From: Nocardia brasiliensis ATCC 700358
GTDB lineage: Bacteria; Actinomycetota; Actinomycetes; Mycobacteriales; Mycobacteriaceae
Direction: 5' to 3'
DNA length: 64,000 bases
NCBI RefSeq assembly: GCF_000250675.2
Contig: NC_018681.1
Coordinates: 5,890,001-5,954,000, forward strand
In this document: positions 16,518 to 25,651 of the stretch, piece by piece
Position numbering within the stretch: the stretch's first letter is position 1
Layout: every line of letters starts with the position of its first letter
Program-made: the position numbers and the translations under genes
The notes under the pieces: generated by a model
Told to the model about the DNA's origin: nothing
The model's database searches: none
Seen by the model: only the letters and a program-made list of their open reading frames with translations

Positions 16518-17605
16518 TGTACTTCTGCTCCTGACTCACCGGACCACGGAATGGGAACGAGGGCGACGGTGATGTTGTCGCTGCCGCCGCAGCGCAGCGC
16601 GAACTCGACCAGTTCACGGGCGGCGACCGCCGGTGCGTGCGCGGTGGCGAGCTCGGCCAGCGCGGCCGCGTCCGACAGGTAGTTCCACAGGCCGTCACTG
16701 CACAGCAGCAGCACACCGGGTCCGGTGGTGCGCAGCGTGCGAACGCAGTTGTCCGACCACGGTTTCACCGGTCCGTCCGCACCGAGCCAGCGGATCAGGG
16801 TGTGTGCGCGCGGATCGTTCATGGCGGCCTGCTCGTCCATCGCACCCGCGTCGACCAGGGCCTGTGCCCACGAGTCGTCCACGGTCAGCCGCTGCGAGGG
16901 TGGATTCGCGGGGTCCTCGGGTGTATCCGCGTGCAGCCAATAGGCCCGGCTGTCACCGACATTGGCGACCGTCAGCAGCACACCATCCGCATCGGCTTGC
17001 ACGACCGCCGACACGTAGGTGCACGAGGGCGCGTGCCCGTCGGTGATCGCGATCCCGCGCACTGCGGTGGCCGCCGCCTCGAGGCCCGCCATCACCGCCT
17101 CGCGAGCGGGTCGTCCCGCCAGCAGTGCCGCGCGGCAGGCGTCGACACCGGTCTTGGCCGCGGTCCCCGACGCCACCTGCGGATCCTCGGAGGTCGATAC
17201 CCCGTCCGCGACCGCGATCACCACCGCGGCGGAGTCGTCGAGCACCGCGGCGGCCACCGCGTCCTCGTTGCGCGCGTGCGCGATTCCGCGGTCGGTGACC
17301 ACCGCGACGGCGCCGAGGTCGGCGGCGAACCGATCCGGCGCACCGCGCAATTGCCCACAGCCGGTGCAATATCCGTCGGGGTCGTAGCGGGCGCCCCCGC
17401 AGTTCTCGCAGTCCCCGGGCGGGCCCGGCTCGTTGTTCGGCAGCACGACCTGCCTGCCGCCCAGCTCGTGACCGCAGCTCTCGCAGAAGCGATCCCCCGC
17501 GTGCACCGCGGACGCGCAACCCGGACAACGCGATTCGGGTGCGGTCGGCGCTACGGCGGGCACCACCGGGGTCGGCAGCGTGGCCTCCGGATCCGGGTCG
17601 GTCAT
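16514..17605 (-). CDS. PP2C-family Ser/Thr phosphatase with N-terminal zinc ribbons
   Basis: 363 residues. Zinc-ribbon motifs CPGCAS/CESCGHE and CENCGG/CTGCGQ fill residues 25-90. A PP2C domain follows with metal-binding motifs RNEDA, VADGVS, NVGDSRAY, CSDGLW and GGSDNITV. It should dephosphorylate Ser/Thr sites made by the adjacent PknG-like kinase. The ATG at 17605 is preferred because CGAGGA lies 7 nt upstream and it overlaps the PknG stop by 4 nt (ATGA). Cytosolic; no membrane segment, unlike PstP. Confidence 0.88.
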   Translation of the reverse strand: MTDPDPEATLPTPVVPAVAPTAPESRCPGCASAVHAGDRFCESCGHELGGRQVVLPNNEPGPPGDCENCGGARYDPDGYCTGCGQLRGAPDRFAADLGAVAVVTDRGIAHARNEDAVAAAVLDDSAAVVIAVADGVSTSEDPQVASGTAAKTGVDACRAALLAGRPAREAVMAGLEAAATAVRGIAITDGHAPSCTYVSAVVQADADGVLLTVANVGDSRAYWLHADTPEDPANPPSQRLTVDDSWAQALVDAGAMDEQAAMNDPRAHTLIRWLGADGPVKPWSDNCVRTLRTTGPGVLLLCSDGLWNYLSDAAALAELATAHAPAVAARELVEFALRCGGSDNITVALVPIPWSGESGAEVQ

Positions 17606-19983
17606 AGCGTGGTCCTCGGGCGGATGGTGTTCGCCTGCTCTACCAATGCGAATCGCTCCCACATGTCGTCGGTTTCATGGGCAAGGTCCCGATAGCAACG
17701 CTCCAATCCGGCCCGGACACCGTCTTGATCGAGCGGCACGCCCAGCAGCCGCCCGTGCTCGGACGGCACGCCGCCGGCCTGGAGCCAGTCGAGCGCCGCG
17801 GCCTGCACCCGCAGCCGGATCTCGGCGGAACGGCGCCTCGAGTCCAGTCGCAGGCGGGTGATCCGCTCCCCGGCATCGCGCAGGATCGGCTCGGTGAGCT
17901 CGGCCGGCGCTCGATCGTGCAGCACTGTGCGCACCGCGGCGATCCCGGCCTCGGTGAACAGCACCGAGCCCGCGTCGACCTGATCCAGCGCCGCCACCGC
18001 ACCGTCGCGGTCACCGGCCGCGGTGCGCAGCCGAGCCAGGCCGAACACCGCGCTGAGGTAGCCGCGATCGGTGCGCCAGACCGTCTCGTAATACAGTGCG
18101 GCCCTGCGCTGGTGCTGTGCGGCGGCGAAATCGGTGGTCGCGGCGGCACCGGACAGCTCCGCGACGGCGGCCAGCGCCAGTTTCGGCGCCGCCTCACCGG
18201 GCAGCCCGGCGTACACCGCCTCGAACTCGATCGCCGCCTCCGCCAGATCGCCTGCGAGCAAACGGGATTGGCCGCGATACCAGGTCAGTCGCCAGTCCCC
18301 CCACAGCGTCCCGGCCGCCGCCGTCAGCCGCCGATCGGCCTCGGCGCTGTCGCCCACCTCCAGCGCGGCCCGGATCAGCCGCAGCGGGATCTCGGCCGAC
18401 TCACCGCGTCCGGTGACCACCGAGCGCAGCCCCGCCTCGAACGAGCGCTCCAGCTCGGCCGGTGTGGTGCCGCCGGTCGTCGCGAGCAGAGCGGCCGCGC
18501 TGTCGGTCGGGTCGACCAGCGGAACCGGTAGGGCGGCAATGATTTTCGCCGCGTCCACCGCCACATCGACGCCGAACACACCACGCGGTGGCCCGAAATA
18601 GGTCGACATGCCCGGCCGGGGCACCCCGTCATCAAGGGACAGCACCTCGCGCAGCACGCCGGTCAGCTGGTCGGCCATCTCCTCCATCGAGGCGAACCGC
18701 GCGTCCGGCGACTCGTCGGTGGCCCGCAGCAGGAACCGGTGCAGCGAATCGTAGGTGGCGAGCAGCGGTTCGGCCTCCGGGCCGGGCAGCGCGCCGAAAT
18801 GACCGTTGTGCTGGGGCACGTGCATCAGCAGCACGGCGAGGGTGCGGCCGACGGTGTACACATCGGTGGCGACCGTCGGGCCGGTGTTCGCGATCTCGGG
18901 CGCCCGGTATCCCGCGGTGCCGTAGATCGGGCTGTCCTCGTCGTCCATCGCGATCACCGCGCCGAGATCGATGAGCTTGAGCTGCTCGTCGGTCTGCATC
19001 ACGTTGTCCGGCTTGAAATCACAGTAGGCCAGGCCCAGGGAATGCAGGTACCCGAGCGCGGGCAGCATCTCCAGGATGTAGGCGATCGCCTGTGCGGGCG
19101 GCAGATAGCCGCTGTCGGTCTCACGGCGAGCGCGCAGGATCTGTTTCAGCGATGTGCCGCCGACGTACTCCATCACGATGTAGCCGACCGGCACCCCGTC
19201 CGAGCCCGCGTGCTCGACGAAGTTGTGGATCTTGACGATGCTCGGGTGCTCGACCTCGGCGAGGAAACGCTTCTCCGCCACCGCGGCCAGCATGGCATCG
19301 CTGTCGCCGGAGTTGAGCAAACCCTTCAGCACCACCCAGCGGTCGCTGACGTTGCGGTCGGTCGCGAGATAGATCCAGCCGAGTCCGCCGTGCGCCAGGC
19401 ACCCCGCCACCTCGTACTGGCCGGCGACCAGATCGCCCTTGAACAGCTTGGGGGTGAACGAGAATCGGGTACCGCAGTTCGGGCAGAAGCCCTCGGTCCG
19501 GCCGGGTGTGCCGTCGCGGCCGCGCCCCACCGGCTTCTCGCATTTGCCGCAGAATCGTTTGTTCTCCGCCACTTCCGGGTCGGCCAGGATGGCGCCGGCC
19601 GGATCGATGCGCGGTACCCGCGGCACGTCGACCATGCCCGCGCCCAGCCTGCCGCGGCGGCTCGAGCGGGACGAGGACCGGCCGGTGCGCATCGAGCGCG
19701 AACTGCCGCGGGTGCTCGGGGTGGATGCGATCGCGGCCGTCGGCGGGGCCGGCGCGGTGCCGCACACCTCGCAGTACCCGTCGATCACCGTTCCGGCACA
19801 ACCGGGTTCGGTGCAGTGCTCGGGGGTGGCGGCCGCCGTGGTCGCCTCGGCCGCAGCGGCCTCGTTCGGCTGCGCGGTCGAGCGGATCGTCGTCGCCTCG
19901 GCCGGGGCGGTGCCGCAGACCGTGCAGTAGCCGTCCTCGATCGTGCCGGTGCAACCGGGTTCGGTGCAGCTCTGGGTACTCAT
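17602..19983 (-). CDS. pknG: PknG-type serine/threonine protein kinase
   Basis: 793 residues. Two N-terminal zinc ribbons (Cys 6/11/20/23 and 57/62/71/74) and a Ser/Arg-rich linker precede a rubredoxin-like site (Cys 145/148/167/170, CGKC and CPNC). The kinase domain has Lys220 in VVLKG, the catalytic Asp in YCDFKPDN instead of HRD, and LIDLG for DFG; the last 300 residues are TPR-like helices. The rubredoxin-kinase-TPR order and the non-RD catalytic loop are diagnostic of PknG, a soluble kinase that controls TCA flux through FHA proteins in mycobacteria. The two extra zinc ribbons make it longer than the roughly 750-residue mycobacterial protein. Overlaps both neighbours by 4 nt. Confidence 0.93.
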   Translation of the reverse strand: MSTQSCTEPGCTGTIEDGYCTVCGTAPAEATTIRSTAQPNEAAAAEATTAAATPEHCTEPGCAGTVIDGYCEVCGTAPAPPTAAIASTPSTRGSSRSMRTGRSSSRSSRRGRLGAGMVDVPRVPRIDPAGAILADPEVAENKRFCGKCEKPVGRGRDGTPGRTEGFCPNCGTRFSFTPKLFKGDLVAGQYEVAGCLAHGGLGWIYLATDRNVSDRWVVLKGLLNSGDSDAMLAAVAEKRFLAEVEHPSIVKIHNFVEHAGSDGVPVGYIVMEYVGGTSLKQILRARRETDSGYLPPAQAIAYILEMLPALGYLHSLGLAYCDFKPDNVMQTDEQLKLIDLGAVIAMDDEDSPIYGTAGYRAPEIANTGPTVATDVYTVGRTLAVLLMHVPQHNGHFGALPGPEAEPLLATYDSLHRFLLRATDESPDARFASMEEMADQLTGVLREVLSLDDGVPRPGMSTYFGPPRGVFGVDVAVDAAKIIAALPVPLVDPTDSAAALLATTGGTTPAELERSFEAGLRSVVTGRGESAEIPLRLIRAALEVGDSAEADRRLTAAAGTLWGDWRLTWYRGQSRLLAGDLAEAAIEFEAVYAGLPGEAAPKLALAAVAELSGAAATTDFAAAQHQRRAALYYETVWRTDRGYLSAVFGLARLRTAAGDRDGAVAALDQVDAGSVLFTEAGIAAVRTVLHDRAPAELTEPILRDAGERITRLRLDSRRRSAEIRLRVQAAALDWLQAGGVPSEHGRLLGVPLDQDGVRAGLERCYRDLAHETDDMWERFALVEQANTIRPRTTL

Positions 19984-21158
19984 GATCGCCTCCCCGATTT
20001 CGCCGCGACGAGTTGCTGGTAGTCGGCGACCGCGCGGGTGACGGCCGCCAGATCGCAGGGTTTGCCGGACAGCAGCGCAGCCGCGGTCTCGTGCGCGGCG
20101 AGCAGATCCCGGTCTTCGCTGACGCCCAGCCGCGCCGCTTTGGCGTGATACGCCGCCAGCCTGCCGCGTAATTCGGCCCGGCGGTCGAGCAGGCCCTGGG
20201 CCAGGTTCTCCGCCGCGGCGGCCGCCGCGAGCGCACGGTCGATTCGACCACGCAGCGCGGGCAGCGCCGCCGCACCGGATTCGGCCGCGACTGCGTCGAG
20301 TTCGCCACGCAGCCGGGCGGATTCGTCGACGAGCTGCGGCAGCGGACCCGATCGTATGGTGCGCTCGACCTCCGCTTTGGCCCGCGCGGCGCGTGCCACG
20401 GTCGCCACGAGTTCGGCCAACCTGGTGCGCAGGGCGGCCACCGCGGCGGGCCGATTCGCCGCCAGCGCCGCGAATTCGGCGAGGATCGCCGCCTGCCGCC
20501 GCAGCGCATCGCCGAGTTCGGCCAGGCGAGCATCGATCTCGGCGTTCGTCAGCGCGAGCGGATCGGTGGCCGAGCAGCTCAGCAGTTCGGCGATGCCGTC
20601 GCCGATCGCGCGCAACTCCGGTGTCGCCGCCCCCGCCTTGTCCAAGGTCTCCTGCAGCGGGGCCAGGCCCGACATCACCCGGGTGTTCACCTGGTCGACC
20701 GCGTCGAGGAATTCGGCGATCGGCGGGAAACTCGCCCGCATCCGGTCCACCGTGTCGGCGAGGCCGACGAACAGCACGTGTTCACTCGGACCGGTCAGCG
20801 AGCGCTCGGCCAGCGGGATCGGGGTCCGCGACACCTCGTATGACCGTCCACGCAGCAGCTCGGTCAGTTCGGCGCGCTGTGCGTCGTCGAGTTTGGCGCG
20901 GGTGCCGCGCACGGTGCGCGCGGAATCCAGGATCGCGCGCATCCGCCCGAGGTCCTCCCACATCAGCGCCAGCGCGTCGCGCACCGGCAGCCAGCGGGCC
21001 GCGGTGACACCGGACGGCGGATACCGGCGCACCAGGGTGAGCCCGGGATGCTTGTCGAGTTCCAGCATCGTGTTCGTGATCGCGTCGAGTTCGGTTGTCC
21101 GACGGGTCAATTCGAGGTCGATCTCGACCAGGCCGAGCAGCTGCATGGTCCGGCTCAT
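19980..21158 (-). CDS. coiled-coil protein of the PknG operon
   Basis: 392 residues, almost entirely alpha-helical and rich in Ala, Leu, Arg and Glu, with long heptad-like stretches (for example LAELGDALRRQAAILAEFAA and AAENLAQGLLDRRAELRGRL). No catalytic motif, signal peptide or membrane segment is visible. Its stop overlaps the PknG start (ATGA), and its own start overlaps the GlnH stop by 4 nt, so it is fixed in the operon. It may bridge the membrane sensor and the cytosolic kinase, but that is inference from position. I know of no named family. Confidence 0.8.
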   Translation of the reverse strand: MSRTMQLLGLVEIDLELTRRTTELDAITNTMLELDKHPGLTLVRRYPPSGVTAARWLPVRDALALMWEDLGRMRAILDSARTVRGTRAKLDDAQRAELTELLRGRSYEVSRTPIPLAERSLTGPSEHVLFVGLADTVDRMRASFPPIAEFLDAVDQVNTRVMSGLAPLQETLDKAGAATPELRAIGDGIAELLSCSATDPLALTNAEIDARLAELGDALRRQAAILAEFAALAANRPAAVAALRTRLAELVATVARAARAKAEVERTIRSGPLPQLVDESARLRGELDAVAAESGAAALPALRGRIDRALAAAAAAENLAQGLLDRRAELRGRLAAYHAKAARLGVSEDRDLLAAHETAAALLSGKPCDLAAVTRAVADYQQLVAAKSGRRS

Positions 21159-22129
21159 CCCACGTACCGGGCGACCGGCTGCCCCGGCGAGGGACCGAGC
21201 ACGGACAGCTTGTCGGTGTAGATCCGCTGCCAGGTGCCGTCGGTGCGCATCCGCTCCAGCACGCCGTTGACGAACCGGACCAGTTCGTCGCTGCCCTTGG
21301 GCGCGCCGACCGCGTACGCCCCCGTGCCGATCGGTTCGCCGACCACCTGGAGATTACGGTCCTGCGCGACCAGCCCGAACAGGATCGGATCGTCGCCACT
21401 GACCGCGTCCACATGTCCCTGCTGCAGCGCGACCAGGCAGTCGGTCCAGTTGGTGACGCCGATGACGATGGGGCGCTTGGCCATCGCGAACAGCGGGGCC
21501 GCCGCGGTGGTACCGCGCGCGACGCAGACGCGTTTGCCCGCCAAGTCGGCACCCGTGCTGATGCCGGACTCGCGCGGTGCCAGAATGCGTTGGGCCGAGC
21601 GGTAATAGACGGCCGAGAAGTCCACTTCCCGGCGCCGCTCACACGTCGCGGAGAAGGTACGCACGATCAGGTCGACCTTCTTGTCGTGCAGCGCGGAGAT
21701 GCGTTCCGCGGCGGTCACCGAGCGCAGCTCGATCTTGTTGGGATCGCCCAGGATGTCCTTGGCGATCTCGCGTGCGATATCGATGTCGAAACCCTGCAGC
21801 TGGCCGGTGCCCGGATCCCGGAAACCGAACAGGTAGGTGTTCTGGTCGACCCCGACTCGCAGCCTGCCGTTCGCGACGATCGCCGCCATCGGCGAACCCG
21901 GCGGCATCGCACCGGGTCTCGGCTGCACCGCGTTCGGCCGCAACGTCGCCTCCGAGTCACAACTGCTGTCGCCCTCGGCCTGTGGCGGCACCGAGATCTC
22001 CTCGGCGCCCGCAGGCTTGGGATTCACCGCGTCCAATGTGCTCGGCGCGGGCAGGTCGCCGGAGCCGCAGCCGGACACCAGGGCCGTGGCGCCGACCAGT
22101 AACGCGGCCAGGATCAGGCGTGTTTTCAC
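21155..22129 (-). CDS. glnH: GlnH-type amino-acid-binding lipoprotein
   Basis: 324 residues from the GTG at 22129 (AAGGAG 5 nt upstream). A signal peptide ends in a lipobox (VSGC, Cys21). The rest is a type 3 periplasmic-binding fold: LRVGVDQNTYLFGFRDPGTG, GFDIDIAREIA, VDLIVRTFSATCERRREVDFS and GTTAAAPL. In mycobacteria GlnH binds aspartate/glutamate-type ligands and signals through GlnX to PknG rather than driving transport; no ABC permease or ATPase gene is nearby here, which fits that role. GTGA overlap with the GlnX stop. Confidence 0.88.
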   Translation of the reverse strand: MKTRLILAALLVGATALVSGCGSGDLPAPSTLDAVNPKPAGAEEISVPPQAEGDSSCDSEATLRPNAVQPRPGAMPPGSPMAAIVANGRLRVGVDQNTYLFGFRDPGTGQLQGFDIDIAREIAKDILGDPNKIELRSVTAAERISALHDKKVDLIVRTFSATCERRREVDFSAVYYRSAQRILAPRESGISTGADLAGKRVCVARGTTAAAPLFAMAKRPIVIGVTNWTDCLVALQQGHVDAVSGDDPILFGLVAQDRNLQVVGEPIGTGAYAVGAPKGSDELVRFVNGVLERMRTDGTWQRIYTDKLSVLGPSPGQPVARYVG

Positions 22130-23385
22130 AGGAACTCCTTCAGCCGCGGCCACAGGCCGACCACCATCGCGGCGGCCGCGAACACCAGCAGGGCCAGCGT
22201 GCCGAACGGGCTCAGCGTCAACGCCGCACCCGCGGTGGACAAGTCGTCACGCAAAGCGCGGCGCTCCTGCGCGAGGTTGTCGTTCATCGCACGGTCCAAC
22301 GCGGCGAACCGGGTGGCGGAGGACTGCGATCCGGTGCCGATCGCCTGGCTCACCGCCGCTCGATAGTCGGCGGCCTGATAGGCGGCGACCTGGGCGCGGT
22401 GACCCGACAGCCAGTTCGCGAGTTCTTGGGCCGCAATGGAATCGGGGGCGACGACGGTCGCGAGGCGCTCGCGCAATTCGATCGAATGCTGGGTGTAGCG
22501 ATCCTCACCGGCCGCGATATCACCGCGCGTGATCAGCTGCAGGGTCTCTTCGGTGCGCGCCTGCTGGGCCGCGATCCGCGCGTTGGCCAGGGTTTCGAAG
22601 CGGCTGCTCGCGCCGGATGCACTGGTGTCCAAGGCTTTCGACGCGACACCGGGTGCGACGATCAGCCACAGCAGCGCCAGCGCGGTCGCGCCCGCCGCCA
22701 GCACGACGCCGAGGTTGGCCCGGCGGTTGGTGCGCTGCAACAGGATCCAGGAGGCAATCGCTAACGCGAGCAACACCAGCAGGACCAGCACGATGCTGAG
22801 CATCGGCCGCGCGCCGATCGCCCGCTCGTCCGTGCGCACCGCCGCGAACCGCGCGGTGGTGAGCCGTTCGGCGTTGGGCAGCAGCGAGTCCTGCATCAGA
22901 CCCGAGGCCTCGCTGAGGTAGGACGAGCCGACCGGGAAGCCCTGCCGATTGTTCGACCTGGCGGCCTCGACGAGCCCGGTGTAGGCGGGCAGGTCGGCCA
23001 CGATCCTGGCGACGATCTGCCGCGTTTGCTCGTCGGATGCCCCGACCGTCGCGTCCGCCAGTGCGGCCGCGGCGTCGGCGAGCGACTGCTGGTACTGCTG
23101 ACGCACCGCGGGCGCCTCGATCCCGCCGGACAGGAACGCGGTCGCCGCCGTCGCGTCGGCGGCCGAGAGCGCCACATACAGCCGCTGGGCGGCGAAGGCG
23201 AGCGGCTCGGTGCGCTCCAGCGCGCTCTGCTGGCGGGCGTTCTTGCCGCTCATCTGGTTCATCGCGGTGAACCCGGCGAGCAGGCACAGCACGACGGATA
23301 CGACGACGACGCCCACGATCACCCCCGGCGTCGTGCCGGCGAAGCGTCGCAACCACAGGGTCCCGTTGCGGATGCGAGGTCCCAC
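22126..23385 (-). CDS. GlnX-like four-helix membrane sensor
   Basis: About 419 residues with two extracytoplasmic helical domains, each followed by membrane helices. TM1 is at GVIVGVVVVSVVLCLLAG, TM2 at LSIVLVLLVLLALAIASWIL, TM3 at LGVVLAAGATALALLWLIVA, and TM4 at LALLVFAAAAMVVGLWP near the C-terminus. This layout and the position directly upstream of glnH match GlnX (Rv0412c-like), the sensor that relays GlnH-ligand state to PknG. The GTG at 23385 is preferred because AAGGAGG lies 5 nt upstream; an ATG at 23400 is possible but would place that sequence inside the gene. First gene of the operon; its promoter should lie in 23386-23556. Confidence 0.82.
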   Translation of the reverse strand: MGPRIRNGTLWLRRFAGTTPGVIVGVVVVSVVLCLLAGFTAMNQMSGKNARQQSALERTEPLAFAAQRLYVALSAADATAATAFLSGGIEAPAVRQQYQQSLADAAAALADATVGASDEQTRQIVARIVADLPAYTGLVEAARSNNRQGFPVGSSYLSEASGLMQDSLLPNAERLTTARFAAVRTDERAIGARPMLSIVLVLLVLLALAIASWILLQRTNRRANLGVVLAAGATALALLWLIVAPGVASKALDTSASGASSRFETLANARIAAQQARTEETLQLITRGDIAAGEDRYTQHSIELRERLATVVAPDSIAAQELANWLSGHRAQVAAYQAADYRAAVSQAIGTGSQSSATRFAALDRAMNDNLAQERRALRDDLSTAGAALTLSPFGTLALLVFAAAAMVVGLWPRLKEFL

Positions 23386-23556
23386 ACCGTCCTCCTTCAT
23401 CTCCCCGGCCGGTGTCTTCGATCGCGATAGTACGGGAGGAGGATTCGGTGCGCCGACCGATTGCCCAGGTACTGGACAAACGCCGCTGACCAGGCAAGTC
23501 GGGGCTTGTCCGGCGGCGATCACACTGCTCGGCCGCGACGACGCGCGCCGCTGCGC

Positions 23557-23990
23557 TCAGCTGGGCGGTCGAATCACCTTGGGCGCTTTGCTGATTCGCG
23601 CCACGACCAGCGCCGCGACGCGCATCCCGGTGATGGTGAGCCAGCCGAGCCGGGCGGGGGTCTGGAACGCCTTCGCTGAGGCCAGAGCGGCAGGATGACT
23701 CGCGATGAGCGAGCCGATCACCGCGACACCGAGTGACTGACCTATCTGTCGTGAGGTGGTGGCCACGCTGGCCGCGACCCCGGCCTGTGCGACGGGCAGC
23801 CCCGCCACCACAGGAAGCCGCCCATCGCGCCGAACGCCAGGATCGCGATCACCACCGCGCCGGTGACCGGAAGACGCGCAGATCGATCAGCGCCTCCTCG
23901 TGCTGCGGGGCGTAGCGGGCCAGCGCGGCCAGGCACACCGCCGCACCGGCGAAGCAGCCGAGTGTGCCCGGCGCGGCCCAACCCCGGTGC
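23557..23990 (-). pseudogene. MFS transporter remnant (DHA2-like)
   Basis: Pieces of an MFS drug-efflux protein appear in shifting leftward frames: FAGAAVCLAALARYAPQHEE, then SPVTGAVVIAILAFGAMGGF, then PVAQAGVAASVATTSRQIGQ with SLGVAVIGSLIASHP. The first two thirds of the gene are absent, and at least two frame changes and an internal deletion separate the pieces. A non-functional remnant between the AraC gene and the GlnX operon. Confidence 0.8.
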
Positions 23991-24054
23991 GGCCCCGACC
24001 GTCCGACACGATCGACGCCGGGCACGGTGGGCGCGCTCGACGCCCGGGGACAGG

Positions 24055-25098
24055 TCAGCGCACGCCCGCCGGTACCGGGACCTCGCGCGGCAGCGACCGC
24101 CCCTCGTGCAGGCGGAACTCCTGGGGCGGACAGCCCTTCCAGCGCCGGAACGCGCGAATGAACGACGCGGCTTCGGCGTAGCCCAGGCGCGCCGCCACCT
24201 GCTCGGTACTCATGTCGGTGTACGCGAGCAACTGTTCGGACAGCAGCTGGCGCACCTCGTCGAGCAGCGCGCGAAACGAGGTCGCCTCCTCGTTGAGGCG
24301 GCGCGAGAGCGTGCGCGGGCTCATGAACAATTCGTTGGCGACCGCGATCTGATCAGGCAGCTCACCCGGATTGCGGACGAGCAGGTCACGGACGCTGCCC
24401 GCGACACCCGAGCGGGGCTGCCTGCGATGCAGCAGGTCCCGGCAGAGCTGGGCGCAGTCGCCGCGGGCCCGTTCATGGTTGCGTGGCATCGGCGCGTCCA
24501 GGCCTCGACTGTGGAAAATCACAATGTCGGCCCGGGCGCCGAAAAGCGGTTCCACGCCGCAGATCTCACGGAATCGACGGCTGTCCGACGGTGCCGTGTG
24601 CCGGAATTCGATCCGGATCGGTGAAATTTCTCCGTCGAACAGCTGGGCGCACACGGTGGCCGCCCCGGTGAGCATTCGCTCGGCGAGAAAAGCACGGATA
24701 TGCGCCGGGTTCTCCGAATCGTCGAAGCGTAACCGGGTCTCGCCGCCGGTCTGCTCGACGGTGAGCCGGCCGGAGACGAAAACGCGGTCGAGATAGCGGG
24801 CCGCCACATCGAATCCGTCGCGCAGCGTACGGCTGCTGAGCAGCGCCAGACCCCAGGGACCGACCAGCGGCAGACCGGTCCGGCTGCCCGCTTCCGCGCC
24901 GAGCGCGGCTTCGGTACCGAAGCGGGCCAGCAGGTTACGGATCACCACCAATTCCTGGTGCACCGTGCACTCGACATCGCCACGCGTGAGCGTGGTGCCT
25001 GCCAGGCCCTCGGCCGCGGCCATTCCGCGTTCCTCGGCCAGCGCGAGCAAAACGCGCAGGCCGGCGGTGGTCGTCCGGCGCAGATCCCGATCGAACAT
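24055..25098 (-). CDS. AraC-family transcriptional regulator
   Basis: 347 residues from the ATG at 25098 (GAGGA 9 nt upstream). The N-terminal two thirds is an Arabinose_bd-type ligand domain (FGTEAALGAEAGSRTGLPLVG, RFDDSENPAHIRAFLAERML). The C-terminal about 100 residues form an AraC HTH (VANELFMSPRTLSRRLNEEA and VAARLGYAEAASFIRAFRRW, ending in WKGCPPQEFR). Such OruR/ArgR-like regulators usually activate a neighbouring catabolic or efflux gene; here both neighbours are remnants, so its target may be lost or elsewhere. The frame upstream of 25098 is open but without family sequence. Confidence 0.87.
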   Translation of the reverse strand: MFDRDLRRTTTAGLRVLLALAEERGMAAAEGLAGTTLTRGDVECTVHQELVVIRNLLARFGTEAALGAEAGSRTGLPLVGPWGLALLSSRTLRDGFDVAARYLDRVFVSGRLTVEQTGGETRLRFDDSENPAHIRAFLAERMLTGAATVCAQLFDGEISPIRIEFRHTAPSDSRRFREICGVEPLFGARADIVIFHSRGLDAPMPRNHERARGDCAQLCRDLLHRRQPRSGVAGSVRDLLVRNPGELPDQIAVANELFMSPRTLSRRLNEEATSFRALLDEVRQLLSEQLLAYTDMSTEQVAARLGYAEAASFIRAFRRWKGCPPQEFRLHEGRSLPREVPVPAGVR

Positions 25099-25243
25099 TC
25101 GCTCGCATTCCTCATCGAATTCGCCATACCAGCTGGCTTGGCGAAATGTATCAATGCGCGCGCTCGCCGATGGGCGAATTGCCGAAGTTCTCTCCTCGTC
25201 CAGTATCGCGGCCGAGCCCTGTTGGGAAGGAACACAATTGGTG

Positions 25244-25648
25244 TCAGTGCTCGGGCTCGGCGGCGCATACCCCGCCGTGCGCCGAGGCCGGGTCCTCGAA
25301 GTAGGACACCACACGTTCGTCGATGCACCGGTTGACGTCGCCGAAGACGAACGTGTGCCCGTCACCCTCCCGGATCAGCAGCGGGCTGTCGAGATAGCCC
25401 GCCATCCGCTCGGCGTTGCCCACCGGCGTGGTCGGATCGTGCCTGGTCCCGATGAACAGCACCGGAGCCGCACCCTCGGCGCGCTGCGGCCGAAATGCCT
25501 TCGCGGTACCGGCGGTCGGCCAGAAATCGCAGGTATCGAGCGGGAATTCGGCCGGGCGCGGCTCGTAGTCGTCACAGGTGGCCGCGTCGTACGGCGCCGC
25601 CTCGTCGGCCTGGTGCGGTTGTCCGGCGAACCGCAGCTGCGATATCAC
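25244..25648 (-). pseudogene. C-terminal fragment of a TAP-like alpha/beta hydrolase
   Basis: About 134 codons matching only the end of a tripeptidyl-aminopeptidase-like hydrolase. APVLFIGTRHDPTTPVGNAE carries the catalytic Asp strand, and GDGHTFVFGDVNRCIDE the catalytic His and a family Cys. The nucleophile domain is missing and the frame starts just 3 bp after the pentapeptide-repeat stop, so the gene was truncated at its 5' side. It may be the result of the same rearrangement that damaged the MFS gene. Confidence 0.7.
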
Positions 25649-25651
25649 CGC

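Noticed and set aside
23741..23751. CCTATCTGTCG, a match to part of the reverse-complemented 19-mer tag
   Set aside because: It lies in the MFS remnant where it encodes the conserved RQIG helix, has no adjacent hairpin, and 11 bp can match by chance.
24055..25365. Longer AraC-regulator start at 25365
   Set aside because: The extra 89 residues are low-complexity and are antisense to part of the hydrolase remnant region; the ATG at 25098 has a ribosome site and family sequence follows.
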